From positions 43,203-107,202 of the forward strand of contig NCHN01000009.1 in assembly GCA_002281875.1 (NCBI GenBank): 64,000 nt of DNA, given 5' to 3'. Below are positions 1 through 8,285 of the stretch, piece by piece. How positions within the stretch are numbered: position 1 is the first letter of the stretch; each line of letters begins with the position of its first letter. A program made the position numbers and the translations under genes. The notes beneath the pieces are model-generated. The model saw nothing but the letters and a program-made list of their open reading frames with translations. It was not told where the DNA came from and did not search any database. The DNA comes from Sphingobacteriia bacterium 24-36-13 (GTDB lineage: Bacteria > Bacteroidota > Bacteroidia > Chitinophagales > Chitinophagaceae).

Positions 1-336
1 TGGTTAGATTTTGACATTAGTAGATCTATCGTTGAAAAAAACAATCAGTTTTACTTAAAACCATTCATTAAATTCTTTACTGTAAAAGCTACTGCTGGTG
101 TTTCTGGTAAAGTAACTCCAAAGGAAGCACAAGCAGTAATCACCGTATTCAATAATACTGATACCGCTTATGCACTACCTAATCACGAAGGGTACTTTAA
201 AATTCGTGGATTAGCAGATGGCACTTATAGTGTTTTTATAAACGCATCAAATGGCTATGCTGATACTACCATTAGTAATGTAGTGGTATCAAAAACTAAA
301 GAAGCCCAGCTTGGCTTAATCACCCTCATAAAATAG
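1..336 (+). CDS. DUF4382-type lipoprotein, C-terminal part (5' truncated)
   Basis: The reading frame is open from the first base to a TAG at 334-336, so only about 111 C-terminal residues are present. The opening residues (WLDFDISRSIV, then YLKPFIK) resemble the end of DUF4382 domains, which are usually found in Bacteroidota surface lipoproteins. The rest (about residues 35-108) reads as a small beta-sandwich of the carboxypeptidase-regulatory type, with GYFKIRGLADGTYSVFI as its typical strand-turn pattern. A hairpin terminator follows at once, so this is the last gene of its transcript. The assignment rests on the fragment only; the substrate or ligand cannot be inferred. Confidence 0.6.
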   Translation, partial: WLDFDISRSIVEKNNQFYLKPFIKFFTVKATAGVSGKVTPKEAQAVITVFNNTDTAYALPNHEGYFKIRGLADGTYSVFINASNGYADTTISNVVVSKTKEAQLGLITLIK

Positions 337-364
337 TTTGTTGATAATTCCCTCGATTGTACAG

Positions 365-399
365 TCCCGGCAACTTTTGTTGTCGGGATTTTGTATTTT
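365..399 (+). terminator. Rho-independent terminator after the DUF4382 gene
   Basis: A 10-bp stem (TCCCGGCAAC at 365-374, GTTGTCGGGA at 379-388, one G-U pair) closes a TTTT loop and is followed by a T-rich tail (389-399). It ends six bases before the ATG of the next gene at 405, which argues against any start further upstream for that gene. Confidence 0.85.
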
Positions 400-404
400 A
401 CAGT

Positions 405-1463
405 ATGCAAGAAAATAAATTTCTATTATACGGTGCCAATGGGTACACTGGAAGACTAATTGCTTCAATGGCTCATCAATATGAGTTAGTACCTGTTTTA
501 GCAGGTAGAAATGAGCCTGCATTATCATTAATGGCCAAAGAATTGTCTTTAGAATACATAGTGGTAGACTTAGATGATACAGATAAACTGGTTAATGCTT
601 TGCAATCCTTTAAAGTGGTTTTACATGCAGCAGGTCCATTCAAGCATACTGCTTTAAAAATGGCCCAAGCTTGTATTAAAGCTGGGGTTCATTATTTAGA
701 TATTACAGGGGAAATCGGGGTGTTTGAGTTATTGAAAAAAATGGGTGACCCTTTTGCTCAAAAAGAAATTATGGTAATGCCAGGAGTAGGATTTGATGTG
801 GTGCCCACTGATTGCATGGCTAAATTTCTATTCGATCAAATGCCGGAGGCAACCCATTTGAAATTGGCATTTGCTTCAGTTGGAGGCAAATTATCTCATG
901 GAACAGCAACTACTATGGCTGAAGGAATGGGTGAGGGAGGGGCTGTTAGGGAAAATGGAAGAATTATAAAGAAGCCACTTGGGCATAAAGGGATGTGGGT
1001 CAATTTTAGCAGTAAAAAATTATTTACAATGACCATTCCATGGGGCGATATTTCTACTGCATATACCACTACTCGCATTCCCAATATTGAAACATATACT
1101 TCTGTTTCTCCTAAAACATTTTCGATGTTAAAATGGCAAGGCGTATATAATTGGGTACTCAAATTGTCTTTTGTGCGCAATTATTATAAAAAGAAAATCA
1201 AAAAAATGCCTGCTGGCCCAGACGAAGCCATGCGCAAAAAAGCAAAGTCTTTGGTATGGGGTGAAGTATCCAATGCTGCAGGTAAAACTTTGCATGCAAA
1301 TTTAGAAGGCCCAGAAGGATATACTTTAACCGCAATAAGTAGTTTAATTATTCTAAAAAAAGTACTTTCTAAAAATTTTAAGCCAGGCTATCAAACCCCT
1401 GCTGCTTGTTATGGTGCCGATTTGGTCTTAGAAATTCCTGGAGTTACTAGAACAATGGCTTAA
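405..1463 (+). CDS. Saccharopine dehydrogenase-like NAD(P)-binding oxidoreductase
   Basis: The 352-residue product begins with a Rossmann fold: LLYGANGYTGRLIA near residues 8-21 is the dinucleotide-binding loop, and AGRNEPAL about 25 residues later ends the second strand. This matches the saccharopine-dehydrogenase/trans-acting enoyl reductase superfamily (COG3268 type), whose members reduce or oxidise varied carbonyl, imine or enoyl substrates. The frame stays open upstream to a TTG near 357, but that stretch contains the preceding terminator, so the ATG at 405 is preferred. No transmembrane segment is obvious. It is followed 48 bases later by an MFS exporter on the same strand. The true substrate is unknown; lysine biosynthesis is not implied. 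Confidence 0.75.
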   Translation: MQENKFLLYGANGYTGRLIASMAHQYELVPVLAGRNEPALSLMAKELSLEYIVVDLDDTDKLVNALQSFKVVLHAAGPFKHTALKMAQACIKAGVHYLDITGEIGVFELLKKMGDPFAQKEIMVMPGVGFDVVPTDCMAKFLFDQMPEATHLKLAFASVGGKLSHGTATTMAEGMGEGGAVRENGRIIKKPLGHKGMWVNFSSKKLFTMTIPWGDISTAYTTTRIPNIETYTSVSPKTFSMLKWQGVYNWVLKLSFVRNYYKKKIKKMPAGPDEAMRKKAKSLVWGEVSNAAGKTLHANLEGPEGYTLTAISSLIILKKVLSKNFKPGYQTPAACYGADLVLEIPGVTRTMA

Positions 1464-1511
1464 ACTTCCTTTATTTAAAGCATATTTGCCTTAATTGTTA
1501 ATTTGTAGATT

Positions 1512-2735
1512 ATGGCATCGAATAAAAAAGCAGCGGTAGGATTTATTTTTATCACCATACTTATTGATGTAATTGGGATTGGTTTAATTATACCAGTTGT
1601 ACCTAAATTAATTGAAGAATTGGTTCATAGCAGCAGCGCTAGCCTTGCATCTCAATATGGGGGATGGCTTACCTTCTCCTATGCTTTTATGCAATTTTTG
1701 GTATCTCCCATTTTAGGCAACTTGAGTGACCAATATGGAAGAAGACCAATTTTATTATTTTCTTTATTTGGTTTTGGTATAGATTATTTATTTGTAGCAT
1801 TTGCGCCAACCATCACTTGGTTATTTGTGGGTAGAATTGTTGCTGGAATTACAGGTGCAAGTATTACTACTGCATCCGCCTATATGGCCGATATAAGTAC
1901 ACCTGAAAATAGGGCCCAAAATTTTGGAATGATTGGAGCCGCTTTTGGTTTAGGATTTATTATTGGACCTATGTTGGGTGGATTATTGGGTGAGTATGGA
2001 TCAAGGGTTCCATTCTTTGTTGCCGCTGGATTAGCATTGGCCAATTGGTTATATGGTTATTTTGTACTACCAGAATCATTAGACAAAAGCTTACGAAGAC
2101 CATTCGAGTGGAAACGTGCAAACCCATTGGGTTCTTTGATGCAATTAAAAAAATATCCTGCAGTAACGGGCTTGATTGGGTCGTTGGTCTTAATTTATTT
2201 AGCAGCACACTCTGTGCAAAGCAATTGGAGCTTTGTAAATATCGAGAAATTCAAATGGACGCCTAAAATGATAGGAATATCCCTTGGAGTTGTAGGGATT
2301 TTGGTTACGGTTGTTCAAGGTGGATTGGTAAGAGTCATTAATCCAAAAATTGGGAATGAAAAAAGTGTTTACCTAGGACTTACTTTATATACAACAGGTT
2401 TAATTCTTTTTACTTTTGCATCCCAAACTTGGATGATGTTTGCATTTCTAATTCCTTATTGTTTAGGCGGTATTGCAGGTCCCGCATTACAATCTATCAT
2501 TTCAGGTAATGTTCCATCAAATGAACAAGGTGAGTTGCAAGGAGCATTAACTAGTTTAATTAGTGCTACCTCTATTGTTGGCCCTTTATTAATGACGGGC
2601 TCGTTTGCATATTTCACTGGCCCTTCTGCACCATTTTATTTTCCTGGTGCTTCATTTTTATTAGGAGCATTGTTTATGTTATGTAGTTTAATTTGGGCCT
2701 ACAATGCTTTACATATTAAAAGGATAAAAAAATAA
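1512..2735 (+). CDS. MFS transporter of the TCR/Tet family
   Basis: This 407-residue, strongly hydrophobic protein has the size and helix density of a 12-helix major facilitator antiporter. The loop between helices 2 and 3 carries the family signature [14 protein letters not shown], and helix 5 contains [16 protein letters not shown], the motif C typical of drug:proton exporters such as TetA. Homologues called TCR/Tet MFS in Bacteroidota are mostly uncharacterised, so tetracycline export should not be assumed. The last codons and the TAA lie in an A-rich run that doubles as the U-tract of a minus-strand terminator for the converging lipoprotein gene. Confidence 0.85.
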   Translation: MASNKKAAVGFIFITILIDVIGIGLIIPVVPKLIEELVHSSSASLASQYGGWLTFSYAFMQFLVSPILGNLSDQYGRRPILLFSLFGFGIDYLFVAFAPTITWLFVGRIVAGITGASITTASAYMADISTPENRAQNFGMIGAAFGLGFIIGPMLGGLLGEYGSRVPFFVAAGLALANWLYGYFVLPESLDKSLRRPFEWKRANPLGSLMQLKKYPAVTGLIGSLVLIYLAAHSVQSNWSFVNIEKFKWTPKMIGISLGVVGILVTVVQGGLVRVINPKIGNEKSVYLGLTLYTTGLILFTFASQTWMMFAFLIPYCLGGIAGPALQSIISGNVPSNEQGELQGALTSLISATSIVGPLLMTGSFAYFTGPSAPFYFPGASFLLGALFMLCSLIWAYNALHIKRIKK

Positions 2736-2761
2736 AAATGGCCCTACAGATTTGCAGGGCC
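2725..2761 (-). terminator. Terminator of the sigma/barrel/lipoprotein operon
   Basis: GGCCCTACA (2740-2748) pairs with TGCAGGGCC (2753-2761) with one mismatch. Read on the minus strand, the hairpin is followed by a long T run (complement of 2725-2739). On the plus strand the downstream bases are not T-rich, so it mainly serves the minus-strand lipoprotein gene ending at 2793. Confidence 0.75.
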
Positions 2762-2792
2762 AGCATATCCCCCGATATGCGTCATGAACTAT

Positions 2793-3821
2793 TTAAAGCT
2801 TTTTCAAATCGGCTATAATACCAATTAAAGATTTCTTTTGTGGCTTTAAAGAAAGCACTGGGGTATTGTTCAATGCTTTGATACCTTGTTCGCTATAATA
2901 AAATTGAGTACCTATCAGTGAAATAGTAACTATGTGAATTTTCTTTTGTAAAGGTATATTTTTTGCACTAAAACTTCTACTAGATAATTCTGGTTTTAGT
3001 TGAATCACGCTATTGTAGTCGTCTGTGGTAATAAAAACAATCGTGTTTTTATTGGTAAAATTGGGCGGTAAAATAATATTGAATTTGCCCTGTGAACCAA
3101 TATTATTTAATGGTCGTGCCAAAGAAATCCATCTTAGTTTATTTGTGGTAATGTCATATCGTTCAATTTCCTTAGATCCACTGTTTCCTGGTTGTTTGTA
3201 AATGGATTGTTGGTAATCTAATGAAGTATTATCATTCCAATTAAAAAACGGGTCAACAAGTAATTGAGTGGTGTAAACAATAGACTCATCACCCTTGTAA
3301 ACTTTCATTCCTTGTTTTACAATATTGTCTTTGTTGCCTACCCTTATTACATAATTAACTCCGGGAGCAATACGTAATTCTTGTCCATATGCTGTAGCAA
3401 TAATACAAAATGCAAGGTCAGATTCTAATAAGTTTTCGTTGTTAAGAGAGGCTTTCATAGACCGAATAAACTCAGATTTCTCATCCAACAAAATGACTCT
3501 AATATTGATAGTTCCAGAAACAGGTGCACCTGCGTTATTAATAAATGCATTGGGTGGTAGAAATAAACTGAAATGATCAGAAAAAATGATTGTTTTACCT
3601 TTTGATCCTAATAAAGTGTCGTTGTATTTGTACACTGAAGTAGAGTCGCTGATTCTTTGTAGCGCTAAACTTGTAGTGGTAGAATAAGACCAACTGGTAT
3701 CATTCATATCATTCCCAGCATAAGTAGTAAAATTACCATCAGATATCTCTTTATTGCAAGAAGCAAAAAGTATCAAGCTAATTGCTGCTATAAGATAATA
3801 TTTACTGATTTTGTATAACAT
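2793..3821 (-). CDS. Lipoprotein of unknown function in the sigma-factor operon
   Basis: The 342-residue product starts with a type II signal peptide ending in LFASC, so Cys22 would be lipidated and the protein anchored in the periplasm-facing or outer membrane. After a low-complexity stretch, residues around 70-160 (FSLFLPPNAFINNAGAPVSG and following) resemble ZU5-like or carboxypeptidase-regulatory beta domains, but I recognise no named family with confidence. It lies 35 bases downstream of the anchored beta-barrel gene and is followed by the operon terminator. Co-transcription with the ECF sigma factor suggests an envelope-sensing or envelope-maintenance role; this is inference from position only. 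Confidence 0.6.
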   Translation of the reverse strand: MLYKISKYYLIAAISLILFASCNKEISDGNFTTYAGNDMNDTSWSYSTTTSLALQRISDSTSVYKYNDTLLGSKGKTIIFSDHFSLFLPPNAFINNAGAPVSGTINIRVILLDEKSEFIRSMKASLNNENLLESDLAFCIIATAYGQELRIAPGVNYVIRVGNKDNIVKQGMKVYKGDESIVYTTQLLVDPFFNWNDNTSLDYQQSIYKQPGNSGSKEIERYDITTNKLRWISLARPLNNIGSQGKFNIILPPNFTNKNTIVFITTDDYNSVIQLKPELSSRSFSAKNIPLQKKIHIVTISLIGTQFYYSEQGIKALNNTPVLSLKPQKKSLIGIIADLKKL

Positions 3822-3856
3822 TACTATTGAGATACTTTGTTTGGTTTTATTGTTGC

Positions 3857-5407
3857 CTATCTTTTGTTTAAATTAAATCTCAGTCCCATTGCTAATCCAC
3901 CAATACTGAATCGTTGATTAAATGCAGCTTGTGGATTAGTCATATTAGATAAATTGTACCTTAAGTATGGTTCAAAAAATAATTGGGTGGAATAGTTAAT
4001 TCTTTTCGCAACAGTTAGGCCTGCATGTAATCCAAGACCAATATTGCTTTTGTATACCATATTGGTTTCTTTGCTCAATGGGACTGCGGTTAAACTACTA
4101 TCAAGTATAACACCTTGATACCAACTGGAAAGGTTAACTATTACGCCAGCTGTTAATCCAATACTTAAATCGTCATTACCAAATTGATAGCTGGCCAATA
4201 CTGGAATGTCTAAACTTTTAAACCTGTTTTTAACTGTATTCGTTTTATATCCAATTTGGGTTAAAGTACTGGTATCTCTAACAAGCAAAGTGTCGCCCGG
4301 TGCTCTGATGATGGCGCGAACGCTTACCACTGTTGTTGTTCTGGTTTCGTTTTCTGTTCTGTAAGTAAAGTGCTCGTTGATTTGTGAATATTGTAATCCT
4401 GTTTTAATTGCAAAATGGTCGTTCAATGGTTTTACAATTCTGAATCCTGCAGAAAATCCGAGCTTCAATGATTCACTACTGTCTTTTCTACTGAGTAATT
4501 GTGGGCTTGCAGTATTATTCGTTACTGTTTTAAATGCCATATCGGGTGATACAAACACTTCTAAATCCCAGTCGGTATTTCTTAGTTTTCTATCTGTTGG
4601 GCAAATCACCACATTTTTAAAACTCGATGCATGATTTTTAGAAGTCATTTCTCTATTAAACAGTGCAGACAAGTTTCTCTTTTGTTTAATGAGTGCATTA
4701 CCTGCTTTTAATGATGTTTTATATGATTCAATTGCTTCTTTTGATTCCGCAATTTCATCTTCTTTTAAGCTGTTTGCTGTAACAGCAGGTATTTGGCTTT
4801 TTATGGAATTGATTGATTGTTCAAAAGGAAATACAGAACCTGATTCTTTGAATGATTGAGTAATGTTTTTCTTATTTAATTTCCAATCTGTTTTGTTTTC
4901 GGTATTGGTATTTATTTTAGGTGAACTGTTTTCTACAGCTATAGAGTTTTCTGCTTTTTCTTGAATACTATCCTGAGCTATAATTGTGTTTACTGTTTCA
5001 GGGTTATTTATAGTAGCTGACTGTCCTGTACTATTATTGCTTGGTTTAGGTAATTGTACTGTTTCCGATTCTTCTAAAGTAAATGGATTCCCGTTCAAAT
5101 AAATATAAGCGGCAGTTGAACCAGCTAAAACAAGCAATAGAATAGAAGCAGCTGCCATGTATTTTTTGGGAAGCCAGAATAGGAACCTTCTTCTTTTTTC
5201 TTTTTCTTCTGGTTGAATGCGATCCCAGAAATCAGCTGGAACTGAGGCGCTGTGGTGGTATAACTTGTTTTGAATGAATTCATCAAATCCATCTTTAGGT
5301 CCAGATAAGTCATGAGCGGCAATTTTATCCCATAACCCATTGGGCACACTTGCAGTGTACTGTTCTAGTTTTTGGTTAAAAATGATATCAAATTCCTTAT
5401 TCGTCAT
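3857..5407 (-). CDS. Membrane-anchored outer-membrane-beta-barrel protein with duplicated cytoplasmic motif (possible anti-sigma factor)
   Basis: This 516-residue protein has three visible parts. Residues 1-80 are hydrophilic and contain a motif twice, FD-x5-KL-x4-ASVP-x3-WD-x-I (about 6-29 and 41-64). Residues 82-103 form one hydrophobic helix preceded by KRRR. After an Asn/Ser/Glu-rich linker, residues from about 265 to the end alternate like an OMP_b-brl domain and close with LAMGLRFNLNKR, a typical barrel terminus. Its ATG overlaps the TAA of the ECF sigma gene by one base (TAATG), indicating translational coupling. The placement and cytoplasmic repeats suggest it holds the sigma factor; that is inference. 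A barrel domain tethered to the inner membrane is unusual. Confidence 0.65.
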   Translation of the reverse strand: MTNKEFDIIFNQKLEQYTASVPNGLWDKIAAHDLSGPKDGFDEFIQNKLYHHSASVPADFWDRIQPEEKEKRRRFLFWLPKKYMAAASILLLVLAGSTAAYIYLNGNPFTLEESETVQLPKPSNNSTGQSATINNPETVNTIIAQDSIQEKAENSIAVENSSPKINTNTENKTDWKLNKKNITQSFKESGSVFPFEQSINSIKSQIPAVTANSLKEDEIAESKEAIESYKTSLKAGNALIKQKRNLSALFNREMTSKNHASSFKNVVICPTDRKLRNTDWDLEVFVSPDMAFKTVTNNTASPQLLSRKDSSESLKLGFSAGFRIVKPLNDHFAIKTGLQYSQINEHFTYRTENETRTTTVVSVRAIIRAPGDTLLVRDTSTLTQIGYKTNTVKNRFKSLDIPVLASYQFGNDDLSIGLTAGVIVNLSSWYQGVILDSSLTAVPLSKETNMVYKSNIGLGLHAGLTVAKRINYSTQLFFEPYLRYNLSNMTNPQAAFNQRFSIGGLAMGLRFNLNKR

Positions 5408-5943
5408 TAAACGGCAATCTTTTGAAGTTGCAGAATTTGAGCCTGCAACATTTTTCTAGCTTTTACCAATTGACTTCTACTGGTACCGGCCTGAATATTC
5501 AACATTTGGGCAATCTCATCATGACTATAGCCCTCAATCACACTTAAATTAAATACCATCCTATAACCTTCAGGCAAAGCACTTATCAATTTCAATAAAT
5601 CTTCTTCTCCTAAATAGGTAAATGCGCTAGGGTCAATCGAGGGGAGATCAGCATGATGGTCATCAATTTCTTTAAAGCTCATTTTCTTTCGCTCTAAATG
5701 CCTAATTGCAGTATTTACTACAATTCTCCTAATCCATCCCTCAAATGAGCCTTCAAATTTAAATTGATTGATGTACTGGAAAACTTTCACAAATGCATCT
5801 TGTAACATGTCTTCCGCTTCCATATTATCTTGAGCATACCTAACACATACGCCCATCATTTTACCTGCGTGACGCTCAAATAGCATACGCTGGCAGGAAG
5901 GGTCCTGTTTTATACAGCCTTTAATCAACTCGTGCTCTGTCAA
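5407..5943 (-). CDS. RNA polymerase ECF-type sigma-70 factor
   Basis: The 178-residue protein has region 2 (about 10-80: DNMEAEDMLQDAFVKVFQYI, then GWIRRIVVNTAIRHL) and region 4 (about 115-165: ALPEGYRMVFNLSVIEGYSHDEIAQML), joined by a short acidic linker, as in extracytoplasmic-function sigma factors. No ATG is available before the upstream in-frame stop; the frame opens with TTG at 5943, and MTEHELIKGCIKQD matches the usual N-terminus of the family. It is the first gene of a coupled operon with a membrane-anchored barrel protein and a lipoprotein, the arrangement expected for an autoregulated envelope-stress or surface-signalling unit. I could not find its target promoter motif. Confidence 0.9.
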   Translation of the reverse strand: MTEHELIKGCIKQDPSCQRMLFERHAGKMMGVCVRYAQDNMEAEDMLQDAFVKVFQYINQFKFEGSFEGWIRRIVVNTAIRHLERKKMSFKEIDDHHADLPSIDPSAFTYLGEEDLLKLISALPEGYRMVFNLSVIEGYSHDEIAQMLNIQAGTSRSQLVKARKMLQAQILQLQKIAV

Positions 5944-6021
5944 ATGAGGTTAATTTAACGTTGACATAATATAGACGACCAGTTCAGTTAAAATGCTGCC
6001 TGAGTGGTTTAAACTAAACAA

Positions 6022-6057
6022 ATATGAATAAAAAAGCCCCTATAAAAATAGAGGCTT
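6022..6057 (-). terminator. Terminator of the ATP-grasp / carboxylate-amine ligase operon
   Basis: AAGCCCCTAT (6034-6043) and ATAGAGGCTT (6048-6057) form a ten-position stem with one mismatch and an AAAA loop. On the minus strand it is followed by a T-rich run (complement of 6022-6033). It lies just beyond the stop of the ligase gene ending at 6081. Confidence 0.75.
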
Positions 6058-6080
6058 GGTTATTTTATATTTATTTTAAG

Positions 6081-7190
6081 TTAAATACTCAAAAATTGAT
6101 CGTGTATATAGTCTACCACACTAATTAAGCTACCTGTTTCTTTAAATACTTTTAATTGTCTATCGGCCCCGGTTCCTAATTCAAATATTTTGGCTACATG
6201 TTCTACTACATGTCTGCTGCCCAATTCATCAACTACATCATCTACAAAATCGAGTAATTCATAAATAAGGGCCTTGGTGTCTACCTCTGTTTCTTTTCCA
6301 AAATCAATGAGTTTTCCTTCTATGCCATACCTGCTGGCCCTCCATTTATTTTCGTTGATCAACGATCTTTGATAAATCATGAAGTTGAGGTTCTGGTTCC
6401 TGAGTTTGTAAATTTTGGCGCAAATTGCTTGGAACAAAGCCGCAATGGTCATAGTTTCCATGATATTCATTGGAACATCACAAATTCTAAATTCCACTGT
6501 GTTGAAAAAAGGGTGAACCCTTAAGTCCCACCATATTTTTTTAGCATTGTCAATGCAATTGGTTTTAATTAAAAGATTTACATAATTCTCATAGGCTTCA
6601 AAACTTTCAAAGTGGTCGGGTATTCCGGTTCTAGGGAACTTATCAAACACTTTTGTTCTAAAAGACTTGTAGCCGGTATCTCTTGATTCCCAAAAAGGGG
6701 AGTTGGTGCTTAATGCATACACATGGGGTAAAAAATAGCGAGCTGTATTCGCAATATGGATGGCCATTTTTCTGTCTTCCATACCAACGTGTACATGTAA
6801 TCCAAAAATCAGATTGCTTCTGGCAGCTTCTTGTAATTCGTTTACAATTTGATTGTATCGAACATGGTCGGTAATCAATTGATTTTCCCAGTGGCTAAAA
6901 GGATGCGTGCCCGATGCTCCAACCCAAAGACCTAAATCACCAGCAATTTGTGCAATATTCCCTCTTAACGAAGCCACATCTTTAAATGCTTCATCAATAT
7001 CTTTACAAATATCTGTTCCAACTTCAACTACAGCTTGGTGCATTTCGGCCTTCACCTTATCTTTCATAGAGAGTTGCCCCACTTGAACAATTTTTTGCTC
7101 ATGACTTTTTAACTCTCTAGAAATGGGGTCTATTACCATGTATTCTTCCTCAACTCCTAAAGTAAAATGCTTGAAACTTAAATTAGACAT
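6081..7190 (-). CDS. GCS2-family carboxylate-amine ligase (YbdK-like)
   Basis: The 369 residues match the length of YbdK-type ligases (COG2170) in the glutamate-cysteine ligase 2 superfamily. The N-terminal FTLGVEEEYMVID (about 9-21) is the family's metal/ATP-binding acidic strand, and GLHVHVGM (about 130-137) and EFRICDVPM (about 233-241) are conserved active-site strands. Such enzymes form an amide between a carboxylate, often glutamate, and an amine using ATP, with weak or unknown physiological substrates. The start lies 23 bases after the stop of an ATP-grasp gene, so the two ligases are co-transcribed and probably act in one pathway. A terminator follows. It is unlikely to be a standard glutathione enzyme, since no glutathione synthetase is visible. 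Confidence 0.85.
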   Translation of the reverse strand: MSNLSFKHFTLGVEEEYMVIDPISRELKSHEQKIVQVGQLSMKDKVKAEMHQAVVEVGTDICKDIDEAFKDVASLRGNIAQIAGDLGLWVGASGTHPFSHWENQLITDHVRYNQIVNELQEAARSNLIFGLHVHVGMEDRKMAIHIANTARYFLPHVYALSTNSPFWESRDTGYKSFRTKVFDKFPRTGIPDHFESFEAYENYVNLLIKTNCIDNAKKIWWDLRVHPFFNTVEFRICDVPMNIMETMTIAALFQAICAKIYKLRNQNLNFMIYQRSLINENKWRASRYGIEGKLIDFGKETEVDTKALIYELLDFVDDVVDELGSRHVVEHVAKIFELGTGADRQLKVFKETGSLISVVDYIHDQFLSI

Positions 7191-7213
7191 ATACTAAACG
7201 TGATATAGACTGA

Positions 7214-8167
7214 TTAATAAAGGGGCTTCCCGTTTGCGCTTCTTTTAATGTACTCGCCCCAGGTTAAATTATCTTTTCCATCTTCTTGAGCCAATGCTTT
7301 TTCAATTGCATAGTTTGCAGCAGTTTCTACCACCCAATCAAAATTTTCTTGCCCTACACTTTTAATGTCAGCGTCTGGTGCAGGGTTGCAAAAATCAATG
7401 GCGTAGGGCACTCCATCTCTTAAAGCTAATTCTACTGTATTGAAGTCGTACCCTAGGTATTGATTAATTTTTAGAACAATATCCGTCATCATTTTTATCT
7501 TTTCTGCAGATGGCTTAAAGTCTGCAGCATACCTAAGATGATGAGGATTTCTTGGCTCATAAGACATGATGCGAACGTGTTTCCCACCAATGCAATAACA
7601 ACGATAGTATTCTTCAAAAACAATCTCTTCTTGAAGCAACATCACCAACTGACCTGTTTCTGCGTGCTTCTCAAAAAAGTCATTCATGTCTGTTAGCTTA
7701 TATACGTTTTTCCAACCTCCACCAGCAAATGGTTTCATATATGCAGGGAAGCCAACATAGCTAAAGATTCCTTCCCAATCTAATGGGTAAGATAAATTAC
7801 TAAAAGACAATTCTGCGGTATCCGTAGGTAATTCTTTAGAAGGAAGTATAACGGTTTTAGGCACTGCCACTTCAATTTTTGTTGACAAGCAATTATTGAA
7901 AAATTTCTCATCAGCGCTCCACCAGAATGGATTATTTATAACTGCTGTACCACATAGTGCAGCATTTTTTAAATAAGCCCTATAAAAGGGAACATCTTGA
8001 CTAATACGATCAATGATTACTGCATATCCACTACTTTCTCCTTGGATAACTTTATCAATTTTTACTGGCTCTGCTGTAATTCCCTTTATTTGTTTGCTAT
8101 TGATTCTTTCAACAAAAGCATTTGGGAAACTTCTTTCTTGCCCAAAGAGAATACCTATTTTTTTCAT
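7214..8167 (-). CDS. ATP-grasp ligase-like protein
   Basis: This 317-residue protein has the layout of an ATP-grasp enzyme: an N-terminal alpha/beta domain opening with MKKIGILFGQERSFPNAF, a central nucleotide-binding strand pair (GFPAYMKPFAGGGWKNVYKL, near residues 140-160, with MLLQEEI afterwards), and a C-terminal metal-binding end AIDFCNPAPD (about 272-281), equivalent to the catalytic Asp/Asn pair. Family members join a carboxylate to an amine, thiol or imine through an acyl phosphate. It is the first gene of a two-gene operon with the GCS2-type ligase and is divergent from an esterase. The product is unknown; RimK-like amino-acid addition is one possibility. Confidence 0.75.
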   Translation of the reverse strand: MKKIGILFGQERSFPNAFVERINSKQIKGITAEPVKIDKVIQGESSGYAVIIDRISQDVPFYRAYLKNAALCGTAVINNPFWWSADEKFFNNCLSTKIEVAVPKTVILPSKELPTDTAELSFSNLSYPLDWEGIFSYVGFPAYMKPFAGGGWKNVYKLTDMNDFFEKHAETGQLVMLLQEEIVFEEYYRCYCIGGKHVRIMSYEPRNPHHLRYAADFKPSAEKIKMMTDIVLKINQYLGYDFNTVELALRDGVPYAIDFCNPAPDADIKSVGQENFDWVVETAANYAIEKALAQEDGKDNLTWGEYIKRSANGKPLY

Positions 8168-8272
8168 AATTGCAGTTTTTAAGGTTGATTTGTAATTTAA
8201 GCTATCTATACATAAATAAAAAAATATACCTATCTATTTTTATTGTGATGCCCTATTTTTCATGCATTACCC

Positions 8273-8280
8273 TATTTTTG
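8273..8280 (+). promoter_or_regulatory. Possible -7 promoter element of the esterase gene
   Basis: TATTTTTG matches the Bacteroidota -7 consensus TAnnTTTG. A TTG at 8243-8245 is rather far (27 bases) for a partner element. The sequence CCCTATTTTT occurs twice (8251-8260 and 8270-8279), possibly an operator. If this is the promoter, the mRNA begins at or very near the ATG at 8286, so the transcript would be almost leaderless. Confidence 0.35.
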
Positions 8281-8285
8281 ATATT

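Noticed and set aside
6081-8167. Glutathione biosynthesis pair (GshA/GshB)
   Set aside because: The ligase is of the YbdK branch, and the ATP-grasp protein lacks recognisable glutathione synthetase motifs; glutathione is also uncommon in this phylum.
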